Source of the DNA: Harmothoe impar
Lineage: Eukaryota; Annelida; Polychaeta; Phyllodocida; Polynoidae
Assembly: GCA_947462335.1 (NCBI GenBank)
Contig: OX381707.1
Coordinates: 84,592,610 to 84,656,609 of the forward strand
Length of the DNA stretch: 64,000 bases
Direction: 5' to 3'
Shown here piece after piece: positions 22,614 through 31,732 of this stretch. Both the position numbers and the translations under genes were made by a program. Under the pieces are notes generated by a model. The model was not told where the DNA came from and did no database searches. It saw only the letters and a list, made by a program, of their open reading frames with translations. The number at the start of each line of letters is the position of its first letter. The stretch's first letter is position 1.

Positions 22614-24757
22614 TCAGAAGAGGGTCCGTCTTTTTGTTTCTCGACCGATGATACATTCTTAGTATCCTTGGACCAACATGTCCTTGCAAAGTGACCCTTC
22701 TTCCCACAATTATAGCATTTCGTGTCTTTGTTGGGTTTCCCCTTACCGCGACCACGAGTTGCGACCTTTTCAGCCTTCTCAGCCTTACTACGCTCCTCCA
22801 TGACTTTTCCGATCATGGTCTTCAATGCACCCTCCTCTGGCGCTTGAGCGTCTGATCCTGGAACCTTTCGTCTTACATAAAAAGAACGACGTCCTTTCCA
22901 TTTAGGATCTATTGCTGCCACCTCTTGCACTCCCTCTGTAGTCAGTTCAACCTCTTCTACGGGCATCTCTATTACTGCTACAGGGGCTGCCTCTACAGTT
23001 TTCAACAGCTTCCTCTTTCTCAGAGCATCTTCCGTAAGCTCGAAGATATCTGCTAGGGACATAGTGGTCTTCCACTGTGAAGCAATCTCGCTCGACAATC
23101 TTTCGTCTTTAAGTCCATCTATATACAGGCTGGACAACTTCCTTACCAGCCATGGATCACTTGGACTCATAGATGCAAATGCTTCTGCTGCTAGCACTCT
23201 GAGAGCCATTCCAAACTGTCTGTGCCCTTCACCGGGCTTCTGAACTCTTGCCTCTAGCTCAGATGCGGGATCCGCACCGGATGTGGAACCTAAAGCCCAT
23301 GAAGCTGTTTCCACTAATCCCTTGTACGTTCTTCCCCCGCTTAATTCAAAGCTTGTTAGGGCGGGATCACCAGGACCATCCCGCAGACACCATGACAAAG
23401 CTGCAAGGCACTCATCGCCTTCCCAACCATTATGTCTCATATCTGCTGAAAATCGTGTGAACCATTTTCTCCATGGAACCGAGCCATCATACTGCTTCAT
23501 CTTGATAGCCTGCTTCCTCACAGGTGTCATCCCCGTTCTCAACGGTATATCAGCCTGACTCAAAGCATAGTCCACTGCCTTAAAGTTCCCCACGTCATTC
23601 GGTACCGCATCAATCCCCAATCTTCTAATTGCTGGATTGCTCTGGAACACTGCCTCATCTTCCATTGACATATTTCCCCTATGTTGATAGGGTGTCCCAC
23701 TCTGATTAGTACCTCCGGTCCTTGGTGTATACATGCTTCCTGGAGTTACATGACTGCCAGGTAATGGGGAAGGTGGTATATTGAACATAGGCCTCGCGTT
23801 CCCATAACAGTTATCCGCTCCCACATTGCCCCATCCCCCGTAGGAGGTGTTAGGCCCGGCCAGATTCCCTTGACCTGGCGGCCGAGCATTCATGTATGCC
23901 CCACCGGGCAAACCTGGTCTACCTACCGTAGACACATTTACCGGAACTGTAGGAACTTGCCTTGTCCCTGGAGCTGGAGTAGAATGAGCACCTGGAGCTG
24001 GAGCAGTGTTAACTGGTCCCACAGGAGGCTTATTCCCGGTAGCCTGGGCCACCGGAACGTCTCCTTTCACTCCCTTAGTGTCATTCTCCACACTCACTGA
24101 TTCTGTTTCTTCAAGAAAGCAATCCAACTTCTCCTGAAACAGTTTTTCAACTCTACCACACAGTTCTAACATGAACTCCTCATTCTTATCAAACTTACTG
24201 CCATGCATCGATGAGTGTCCACTCACACTGGATAACATGTCTGCTGTATGTATCACCATGGAACTATCTAGATCCTCAGTGACAGGTGGTTTCACTACCT
24301 CCTCCACTGTATTGACTATAACTACTGAGGGCTTGTCGGCAGTCACAAAGGTCTCATCTCTAGACACCTCCTGCGCCTTTCCCACCGGGTCCCCAATTTC
24401 CTTCGTCCCTTTTGGTTCTAGCTTATTCATCATGTGATTTTCAGCTTGTTGAGCTAGCGCCTCTAACTCTCCCAGCTTACTATCCTGTTTCTTCAACAAC
24501 TCATCATACTGCGCTACTTGTAACTGTCTTGCTAGAATCTCGGAACTAATTTCTTTATTCCGCACCACTAGCTTTTCTGTTTCAGACTTCAGTCTGACTT
24601 CAGTACCCTCAAGTAGACCCACATTGACAGAAATCTGTTCCAGATGTTTGATCTGAGCTGCATGTTCCCCAATGTTTCCTGACCTTTTTGCCAAAAAACT
24701 CTTTTCAAAAGCTTCCTGAGGGATTCTTCCTCTAGCCTTATCCCTTCCTTCATATGC
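22586..24757 (-). CDS. gag: ORF2: Gag-like protein with capsid-type domain and CCHC zinc knuckle
   Basis: The frame is open from 24757, but the first start-like codon is TTG at 24694 and there is no early ATG, so entry from ORF1 by a -1 shift in the 24589-24757 overlap is the simplest model. Counted from 24694 (702 residues): about 10-85 is coiled-coil-like; 200-340 is Pro/Gly-rich; about 398-560 resembles a retrotransposon capsid domain (W-x2-W-F motif, then helical sequence); 645-655 is Arg/Lys/Gly-rich; and CYNCGKKGHFARTC at 660-673 is a standard nucleocapsid CCHC knuckle. It should coat and package element RNA. The end overlaps pol in the -1 frame. Confidence 0.88.
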   Translation of the reverse strand, partial: AYEGRDKARGRIPQEAFEKSFLAKRSGNIGEHAAQIKHLEQISVNVGLLEGTEVRLKSETEKLVVRNKEISSEILARQLQVAQYDELLKKQDSKLGELEALAQQAENHMMNKLEPKGTKEIGDPVGKAQEVSRDETFVTADKPSVVIVNTVEEVVKPPVTEDLDSSMVIHTADMLSSVSGHSSMHGSKFDKNEEFMLELCGRVEKLFQEKLDCFLEETESVSVENDTKGVKGDVPVAQATGNKPPVGPVNTAPAPGAHSTPAPGTRQVPTVPVNVSTVGRPGLPGGAYMNARPPGQGNLAGPNTSYGGWGNVGADNCYGNARPMFNIPPSPLPGSHVTPGSMYTPRTGGTNQSGTPYQHRGNMSMEDEAVFQSNPAIRRLGIDAVPNDVGNFKAVDYALSQADIPLRTGMTPVRKQAIKMKQYDGSVPWRKWFTRFSADMRHNGWEGDECLAALSWCLRDGPGDPALTSFELSGGRTYKGLVETASWALGSTSGADPASELEARVQKPGEGHRQFGMALRVLAAEAFASMSPSDPWLVRKLSSLYIDGLKDERLSSEIASQWKTTMSLADIFELTEDALRKRKLLKTVEAAPVAVIEMPVEEVELTTEGVQEVAAIDPKWKGRRSFYVRRKVPGSDAQAPEEGALKTMIGKVMEERSKAEKAEKVATRGRGKGKPNKDTKCYNCGKKGHFARTCWSKDTKNVSSVEKQKDGPSSDQSPPPTEN

Positions 24758-25458
24758 TCATGCTCGTTTCTCAATCGGAGCGTCCTTATGTCCTCCAGGC
24801 TCAACCTTCCCCTGGGCTCATAAGGCGGAACCTCTAGACCACGTATTGTCAATGTAAAAGGATCCGGGAACAGCTTATCTCCCCTGGAGATTACCTCAGC
24901 TGTCTCTTCCCCTTCCCCAGGAGTTTCCTCTAGGTCGTCCCTTTTGACAACCTCAACTCCTTCCTGACTAACTGGGACTACCACTCTAGTCCCTCCCACT
25001 GCTTCTACAGTGGGTACTGGTCTACGTTCCCATCTCACTGGTACATCTACTGTACCCTCCAGACTAGGTATACTAGAGTCACTATCTTCCCCAGCATCTT
25101 CCATGGTCACCTGTCCAAGCGTCACATCCTCCCGTGAGGTGTCCCCCACCTGGACAGGTCCCTCCATAACCCTATCTGGCTCTAGAGCTGGACGTTTTGC
25201 TGGAGGATCCCCTTGTGAATCCTCAGATCTCACCTCGTGGGCCTCCTCCTCTCCTCCATGTCCAATTTCCCTACTCTGATTGAAAGTATGTACCTTCTGC
25301 CTAGCATTAAACCTCACCCTAGATCGTAATCTAGGACGCATCCCCTCCCCTTGGTTAGTAACCAACGGGGGAGGTACCTCCGTATCTGACATATCTTCAC
25401 CACACAAAAGCAACCTGTAATAGCTATCCTTGAAACCTACCAATTCTGGTTCAAACAT
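24589..25458 (-). CDS. ORF1: N-terminal retrotransposon ORF, probable N-part of Gag
   Basis: 289 codons from a true ATG, 85 nt downstream of the 5' LTR; the first ORF of the element. The protein is acidic and Ser/Thr/Pro-rich in the middle (about 70-190) with a more basic, helical C-terminal 60 residues. No known domain is recognised. Its C-terminal region overlaps ORF2 in the -1 frame, so it could be either a separate small protein, when translation ends at 24589, or the N-terminal part of a longer Gag after frameshifting. A run of six T in the element's sense (24698-24693, GTTTTTTGG) lies in the overlap and is a possible slip site, though it does not match the classical heptamer. Confidence 0.75.
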   Translation of the reverse strand: MFEPELVGFKDSYYRLLLCGEDMSDTEVPPPLVTNQGEGMRPRLRSRVRFNARQKVHTFNQSREIGHGGEEEAHEVRSEDSQGDPPAKRPALEPDRVMEGPVQVGDTSREDVTLGQVTMEDAGEDSDSSIPSLEGTVDVPVRWERRPVPTVEAVGGTRVVVPVSQEGVEVVKRDDLEETPGEGEETAEVISRGDKLFPDPFTLTIRGLEVPPYEPRGRLSLEDIRTLRLRNEHEHMKEGIRLEEESLRKLLKRVFWQKGQETLGNMQLRSNIWNRFLSMWVYLRVLKSD

Positions 25459-25468
25459 ATAAGAGCTT

Positions 25469-25472
25469 ACCT
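25469..25472 (-). promoter_or_regulatory. Second candidate splice donor before ORF1
   Basis: In the element's sense 'gagag' is followed by GTAAGC, 12 nt before the ORF1 ATG. It is weaker than the donor at 25521 but usable. Confidence 0.35.
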
Positions 25473-25515
25473 CTCAATTTCAGAAAGAAGAGTAAAAAAA
25501 TAAATGTAAATCAAT

Positions 25516-25527
25516 ACTTACCCAAAG
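25516..25527 (-). promoter_or_regulatory. Candidate splice donor just after the primer site
   Basis: In the element's sense the sequence CTTTGG|GTAAGT has its GT at 25521-25520. It fits the consensus donor closely and lies in the untranslated leader, where retroviral major donors are found. Joined to the acceptor at 17450 it would remove ORF1, ORF2 and pol and leave ORF3 as the first frame. Confidence 0.55.
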
Positions 25528-25528
25528 T

Positions 25529-25541
25529 GGTCACGGCACCA
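25529..25541 (-). promoter_or_regulatory. Primer binding site, tRNA-His type
   Basis: One base after the 5' LTR the element's sense strand reads TGGTGCCGTGAC, the complement of a 3' end GTCACGGCA plus CCA. Animal tRNA-His genes begin GCCGTGA and end TCACGGCA, so histidine tRNA is the likely primer. The 12 nt match was judged from memory of the tRNA. Confidence 0.75.
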
Positions 25542-25621
25542 GTGTAGCTGTTGGCTATTCTAAGATAGACATCTGCTATGAAAAACTCCAGATTCGAAAA
25601 TAGGTTGTTCAGAAATTACAC

Positions 25622-25627
25622 TTTATT
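25622..25627 (-). terminator. AATAAA polyadenylation signal in LTR
   Basis: The sense sequence AATAAA lies about 80 nt before the inner end of the LTR, with the twin copy at 11418-11423 serving the 3' LTR. Confidence 0.6.
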
Positions 25628-26203
25628 CATTCTGACATACGGCTCGTAATCATACAGACGGATAGCAATAATCAAATAGGCTTCTGAACACCAGTGGTCA
25701 TATGAACATACAGGAGGTATACGCTCACGGTCTAGTACATAATTCCCGAGTTCCAAGGCTCTCTTCCATCTTGGTTAACTCCACTTGGATCAGACTCCCC
25801 CAGAGGGAGTTCTGTACCCGGAGTTGTACACCAGTGCGTCTATCTCCTCTAGTTCCCCCAGAGGGTGGAACAGAGAAAGACGCAGGGTGACCAAGGTGGA
25901 AGCAGCGACAGGACTAGGCCTAAAAGGTACAACAGAGTTCGGGGAAGCTCTGTTGTGGAGCAGCCAAGCTGGCCGAAGTGCGCAGCAAGACTGGGTCCTC
26001 GATTAGCAGAACCCCAGGTCTTATGTACTGGTCGTTATGTAATTCTCTCCATTACTCGTAAACACTTGAGTTCCCGAGGAACTCCGGGTAACCACGCGCC
26101 GGTGCATCCGAGCCGACACCGTACCCGAGATATGTCGGGTGACACGTGGCGGTCACGGCTCAATGCACATAACCAGGCCGCGCTCCACCATTCCTCAGGT
26201 GGG

Positions 26204-26211
26204 CTTATATA
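26204..26211 (-). promoter_or_regulatory. TATA box of the LTR promoter
   Basis: TATATAAG in the element's sense, in a locally GC-rich LTR. The start of transcription would lie about 25-30 nt downstream, near 26180. Confidence 0.6.
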
Positions 26212-26320
26212 ACCTTATACTCGGCAGTAGACAGGAGTGCGGCCTGGATACACGACAACACATATACCAAATATAACTCCAACTGGTTCCATAGAAATAG
26301 TACAGCGGCGACCCACTACA

Positions 26321-26961
26321 GCAAGGTGTTTATAAATGAATGAGAAAAGAACTAGGGACAAATACTTAAGGTAGGAAAATCACTGACATTGTCAAGTACT
26401 ATTAAAATGTCGCATCAATACATTTAAAGCTCAGTAGTAGAGAACTTTATTGAACAGGTATTGATTGTAGGATTCAATGTTTCTATACTATTAATGTATC
26501 TTTATCCTGAACTGAGGACAAATTTGGGGCAGTTTTTAAGCTGTAGCTTACCCTTTAAATGAAACATACACTATGCATGTTTGTGACTAGAGAGATGTGG
26601 GAGCACATTGGATTGCCAGGATTTTCTTTAGAAGGCACTGATCAGCTTTGAAAGATGCTTCTATGATTCACTGACTGAAATTGAAACTTGGCAAAGACCT
26701 TCTAAAGATTGCTGCTGATTGTTTCCAATTTCTAAGATACTTATCTCTGCTTTCCAGTCTGGGACACACTGAGGAGGGTTTGACATGGTTTAGTGTTACA
26801 GATGGGTGACTAAAGCAGGCTACGAGTTGTCCAGTCAGATACTAGAATTACACAGTCTGCTGGCTATAGAGTTATGGGGACCCGCTCACATGCCGCAATT
26901 GTCCGCGAGACATTAAAGAGAGGTTTTATAAGGGAGTGAGTTTCACACTGTTTGACCAAGG
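26321..26961. repeat. Non-coding; block A of the duplication
   Basis: Begins with the second GCAA. 26690-26930 parallels 47340-47580 ('cttatctctgctttccagtc', 'gacacactgaggagggtttg', 'acatggttta'). No gene is seen. Confidence 0.6.
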
Positions 26962-27850
26962 AGCTGTGCCAAGCTTTCTTCTGCTAGGTCTCTACTTCTA
27001 CAAACAGTAATAGATAAGGACCTTAATGAACCAATAAGAGAACATATTCTCCATAACAGTTGCATAATTGATGCACAAAGCAGTGCTCAAACAGTTGAAC
27101 AGGTCACAGGTTTAGTGAACGGCACAAACAAATCTGACAGAGTAATGATGGATGGACGAGAGCTACTATATGGACGTTGTTGAGGCAGCTTTTCAATGAT
27201 CTAACTCAACAAAAGGTTAACAAGACCATGGACAATCAGGGCAATCAATGACATCCCCTTAAAAGTGTGTCACCTAAGATAAACGTTTCATACCTTTGTT
27301 CATTTTGTGATCGTGAAAATAAAAAGAAAGGCTTTGTTGAAAATTCTGTTTCAAATTCTTATGTCACAAATTAGAAAAACTTATCAAACATCTAACATCT
27401 AATACTTTTTAGAGCAATTCAGGCCAATTAAAGAAGAACATGAAAGAAGAGCAATAAGGTAGAGCAAGTGCTCATATATTGCCATCACACAGTGTTCAGT
27501 ACTTGAGTTATTTCATCCCAATTTGCAGAAACAATACAGGTATCACTGCCATTAAACTAAATGTTTGAATTCAATTTGAGATATTCATCGTTTAGAAAAC
27601 ATCATAAATGCAGCGCCTGATAATATTATTTCTCATTACACACTTTTCTCTCAGTGGCAACAATTTACTGCTCCAGCGAGTCAGTCCCCCAAGGAATTGG
27701 ACATTAACTGTTTTGCGTTTCTTGTTTTAGGGCAGCTGTTATGGTAACTAAGCTGTTTTATGGAACATGTTTGACTGAAAATAATGTTACAGAGAAAGCT
27801 TTAATTGGCCTCAATTAGCTTAATTGGGACAAAAAGCTTGTTACTCCATG
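26962..27850 (+). pseudogene. Decayed coding fragment, probably from a transposon
   Basis: About 74 codons are open without a stop from about 26962 to 27180, with protein-like composition (for example DAQSSAQTVEQVTGLV and TNKSDRVMMDGREL), but lack a start codon. Shorter protein-like pieces follow near 27650-27800 in other frames with stops. The segment interrupts block A relative to the parallel copy near 47.58 kb, so it looks inserted. I cannot assign a family; it may be the same kind of element as the wreck inside FB2. Confidence 0.35.
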
Positions 27851-30300
27851 AATAAGTATTTCCTATAATGTGTCATTTTGTTCAATCATTAAACTGTCAA
27901 AGTGAATTCTGGGGTAATTTGTAACTATTTATCCTAAATGATGCAAAAACTATCAATGGCAAATCATTGTATGAGAAGAGTATCTATAGTTATGATATAC
28001 TAATGAAATTAGTGAAACTAAAAGTATCATGCAAAATTCAGAAATTTGAAATAAGTTGAAGATAGTGAGATCAGACAGGCAGTTGAAGGTATAAACAGGG
28101 AGGTCACAGGATTGGGCACACTATGCTATTTGTGAGGAAAGATAGACCCAAAGAAAATGTCAAGATGACTGTTGTACAGACAAACTCAATGGCATTATTC
28201 AAGTGCTGCTCAATTTCTACACCTTTTGAAAACCTAACTGCACCAATACTAGCAGGGTCCGTCAGCTGTATGAGACTTATGTGTAGGGTCCGGTGTACTA
28301 GCTTTTCTAACGTTCCCTGTCACCTATGTTCCCCCCTACTCAGATACTCACACAGTAAACAGACACCCACGCCCACCCGCCATGCAGCGGCGGTCATATT
28401 GCCACATCTAAATATAGCCTAATGGCAGTCTGGGTGTTCCATCTCAGATCCTGTGTGAGCCTTGCACTGCCATATGCTGATCAGAGGAAGGGCAGTCTCA
28501 GGTTCAAGTTCACCCACTCAAGCTGGCCCTATGATCAGGGGAGTCCAAGATGACCCTCTATGTGTACTTTGTATGTCTCATGTTACTGTGGCATATATAG
28601 TTGTTTTAGTATAAAAGAAACTGCACTTCATAAAAAGATGCAACAAAGGAATAGCCAATTGAGAAATAGCAGAAGGCACCCCAGAGTTTACGTTAGGTGT
28701 CAGAAGTTAATAGTCTCTACCAGAGACATCAGGACACAGTGTTCAATGTAGTATTTTAGGTCAGGCATGATACACTTTTACACCTTCTTAGTTCAGTATT
28801 ATTTTTCATGATGAGGCACCCTTGAAGCTGTTATGAGTAACTTAGTAATCCAATGGGGGTATTTTCCTATTTATTCTTAGACATGATGCTTACACAGTTA
28901 GTGTTCACAAAATAAATCAAATATCTATATGACTCCATATGACAAAAATCGACCATAGCAGCAAAGTAACTGGCTGTGCAGAACAGACATCTTGCCATGA
29001 TACCACACAGAGACGGAGTATAAATGGTATCATCCCATTCAGGAAGTCAAAGACTGGAGCATCTCTAAGGTACTGGAGCAGATTGGAGGCCAGTGGCAGC
29101 TGCCGTGTTATACCTGTTAGAACTGTTCCCTCAGGCCTTGCCCTCTCCAAGCAGAGTCAGTTTGGACTACTTTCAGACTTGCTGTCATTGTAGAGGCAAG
29201 GGAAGAAGTTGGTTGCTAATGGCTGGTCCTTGTATGGGCAACGGATCATTCTTTGAAGAATAGACTGTATTGATTTAGGCCTACAGGGAGATTTTCTGGA
29301 TAAGTTGGAGAGACTATAGGATAATAGAAATAAATTTACCAAGGAGGAAGCATTCTCCATTTTGTCATTGGTCAATGCAACAGAAAAGGGTTGCATTCAC
29401 TGAAGGACATGGCACTAAAGGGGGGTTGGGGTTGTTAATATGCTGCCTCTGGAGACCCCTTTCCCCCGGTCATGTCTACTCCTGTTAGGGATCCATACAT
29501 ACGGTATCCTTCCTACCCTCCACTCATGTACACCTAGTGGTGTAGTCCTTAATCTGAGGTTTACTCCTCATCTGCACCAAGTACCCCTGTCTATATAGAT
29601 CATGCTACATAGCAATGAGTACTTGATACGTCGTATAAGTGGATATAATAAAATTCCTGTACGATAAACCCCCCCCCCCCAAGAGCTCCATATATTACAA
29701 TGAACCCTTTATTGATAACAAAACTCATAGATGAGCAAACCACGAGCCCACCCCTAACCAATTTACCCCAAGGATGGCTATACCAGTTTATTGGAACAGC
29801 CGCTCTATGTTTCCTAGACTATCTTCCTATCACGTTTATAACATAATCACTTTTGATATCACTTTTATTCCCTTCTATTTCAGGCTTTTTTCAGATATTT
29901 ACCTGAACCTCAGCCACATATGAGAGATCAGCTAGAGATGCTGAACACATTTCTACCAACACGCTTGATAAATGGTGATATATGATATTAGGTCTGCAGT
30001 GATTACTGGCAGCATAAAGGCCTGATTTACCTCCCTGTCAGGGCACCACACTGTTGGTTATACAAGGTTGCTGGGTGGCAGCAGAGATACCTGTGTGTAC
30101 AGAGCCACCTTCAGCAGTCTCCATCACCACTGCATAGAGTTTATTAATGCAGATAAACCATCTTGTCTCTTCTCTTGTGGCCTTTTGTTGGCAGTGGTCT
30201 CAGGCCGCCATTATTTAAGCCATATTCCTCATGACTGATGCACAGCTGCAGAACTTGCACATGGCTTGTAATGGCTGTCATCTTCCCTCAAAGTCAGTGA
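27851..30300. other. Non-coding repeat mosaic, including block B (28080-28530)
   Basis: 28290-28530 parallels 47970-48205 and 48385-48575 ('gtactagcttttctaa', 'tcatattgccacat', 'ccatatgctgatcagaggaa'). A C homopolymer lies at about 29670. Frames of 60-99 codons (28123-28422, 28917-29193, 29157-29396) show no conserved features. Nothing else is recognised. Confidence 0.5.
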
Positions 30301-31620
30301 TATACAACCATCAAATCCTTTTTGATTTAATATCCACATAGGCAAACTTAAGATGTCTATGAAAACAGCAGGATATGATAGGTAAGGTGGAACTCATTCA
30401 GAATATTATTAGTAATTTATTACCAATGATTACCTACATTTTTATCTGTTCTACATTCAGCTTATATGTGCGTCAAGGAATCAGACATTGAAGGACGCTT
30501 TTTGACGGACAGTTTTGGATGTCACAAGTACTTAATGCTTAATTGTAAGGAGAATGACTGTGTATGAAGGAGGTCTAGTAGAATAAGTAGGAAGTGCTTA
30601 GTGATGTAGAGGAGTCAGTCTGTGGAGGACCAGAATGCACCTGTACCCTTCACCCCCTGATGGCTTTATGGTCCTCTCGCATGTTTCTCCTAGTTGTTTG
30701 AGTCACATTAGTTGTGTGCAAACTTGACCCTTGACATCCCTGGTGGTTTGTCATTAACACCTTTCACACCTCACACCTCTTCAACATACAAAACCCACTT
30801 AGCATTTACAGGTCAGGTAGGAGTGAAGCATGCCATCTTCTCACCTTACAGCAACAGGCAAATTAGCTTTCGTCTAGATTTAGAATCAGTAAGACTTTCA
30901 AAGAGACTTATTTGGCCCTGCTCTCACTATAGACACTGACTGGTAAAGTTGAGAGAGCTGTTCGATAAGACACATATCATAATGTACATTACCCCCCTAG
31001 CCTCTCAGCCTCACCAATACTTAATGCTTAATGAATAGGGTTACATGAAAGCAGGTGGAACTGTCAGAGCTCTTTTTGTACTCCCAAGCTCTGCTTGAAG
31101 AGGGTAACCCAGCTGGCAACCCAACAAAACAGGCACTCTCATGATCTGGGTACAGGTGATGGGTGTATTTATAAATATTTTACCTGTCCTTGTCCACGTT
31201 CATTGTCCTCCTGTTACTGGTTATTGTGCTACCAGATCTGTACAGAACCCTCTCTTATTGTTACTAAATACATGACCAGAATGTGAGGACAAACATTGTT
31301 GCTCAGCACAAATGTTTTATTCTTTCTGATGATATCTTTATTATGCTATAAAAGAGTTGGTGGCTAAATATGATTTTTAAATCACTAAAAACATGGCAAT
31401 AAAGCAATGAGGTTTATCTAAAAAAATTAAAAAAAACAACACATAAGAAATAGAGAGTGAATGCATTAGTGTTACTTAAAATAAGAAAGAAACATACAAT
31501 TATACAAAAAGAGTAGTAAATATCTTTTCTGAATTCATTAGCTGACATGATAAAGGCTCAGGGTAAAGAGATCAACTCTAGTCCAACCGTGAGGAGAGCC
31601 TCTTAATATGACAGCAGGTG
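30300..31620 (+). repeat. First copy of the C-D-E dispersed block
   Basis: 30330-30400, 30690-30800 and 30960-31330 recur in the same order at 34330-35760 and 49020-50620 ('tcacattagttgtgtgcaaa', 'gtgctaccagatctgta', 'acatgaccagaatgtgagga'). No gene. The frames at 30712-30939 and 31095-31286 lie inside the repeat. Confidence 0.55.
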
Positions 31621-31628
31621 ATGTGGCT

Positions 31629-31732
31629 GTGTGGTTATGATATGTGGCTTAGTGACACCACAGGCTATGGCTGTGTGGCTGTGTGGTTATGATATGTGGC
31701 TTAGTGACACCACAGGCTATGCCTGTGTGACA
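31629..31732 (+). repeat. Two-copy 52 bp tandem repeat
   Basis: 'gtgtggttatgatatgtggc', 'ttagtgacaccacaggctat' and 'ggctgtgtggct' start at 31629 and again at 31681, with one change near the end (gcctgtgtga). Confidence 0.85.

Larger units (their letters stand above)
11339..26320 (-). mobile_element. Ty3/gypsy-class LTR retrotransposon, 14,982 bp, nearly intact
   Basis: Two 778 bp direct repeats (11339-12116 and 25543-26320) begin TGTAG and end CTACA. They are flanked by GCAA, and I found only three differences between them, implying recent insertion. Transcription runs on the minus strand. Order: 5' LTR, primer site, ORF1 (25458-24589), gag-like ORF2 (to 22586), pol with protease, RT, RNase H and integrase (22613-18360), a 0.95 kb gap, extra ORF3 (17413-13607), a 1.5 kb non-coding tail, a purine tract and the 3' LTR. 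Integrase downstream of RNase H defines Ty3/gypsy rather than copia. The length, about two to three times that of typical gypsy elements, comes from ORF3, the long gag region and the non-coding segments. No frame is broken by a stop, so the element may be active. Confidence 0.95.
25543..26320 (-). repeat. 5' LTR (778 bp), promoter of the element
   Basis: It begins TGTAG and ends CTACA, with the second GCAA after it at 26321-26324. In the element's sense it holds TATATAAG (26211-26204), about 110 bp from the outer end, and AATAAA (25627-25622). Transcription starting near 26180 would give a short U3, a long R and a short U5. That inverts the usual proportions. Confidence 0.95.

Noticed and set aside
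18247..24437. Plus-strand frames of 60-198 codons and a 62-codon minus frame at 22567-22755
   Set aside because: Shadows of pol and gag in other frames; the minus frame is an alternative reading of the zinc-knuckle region.
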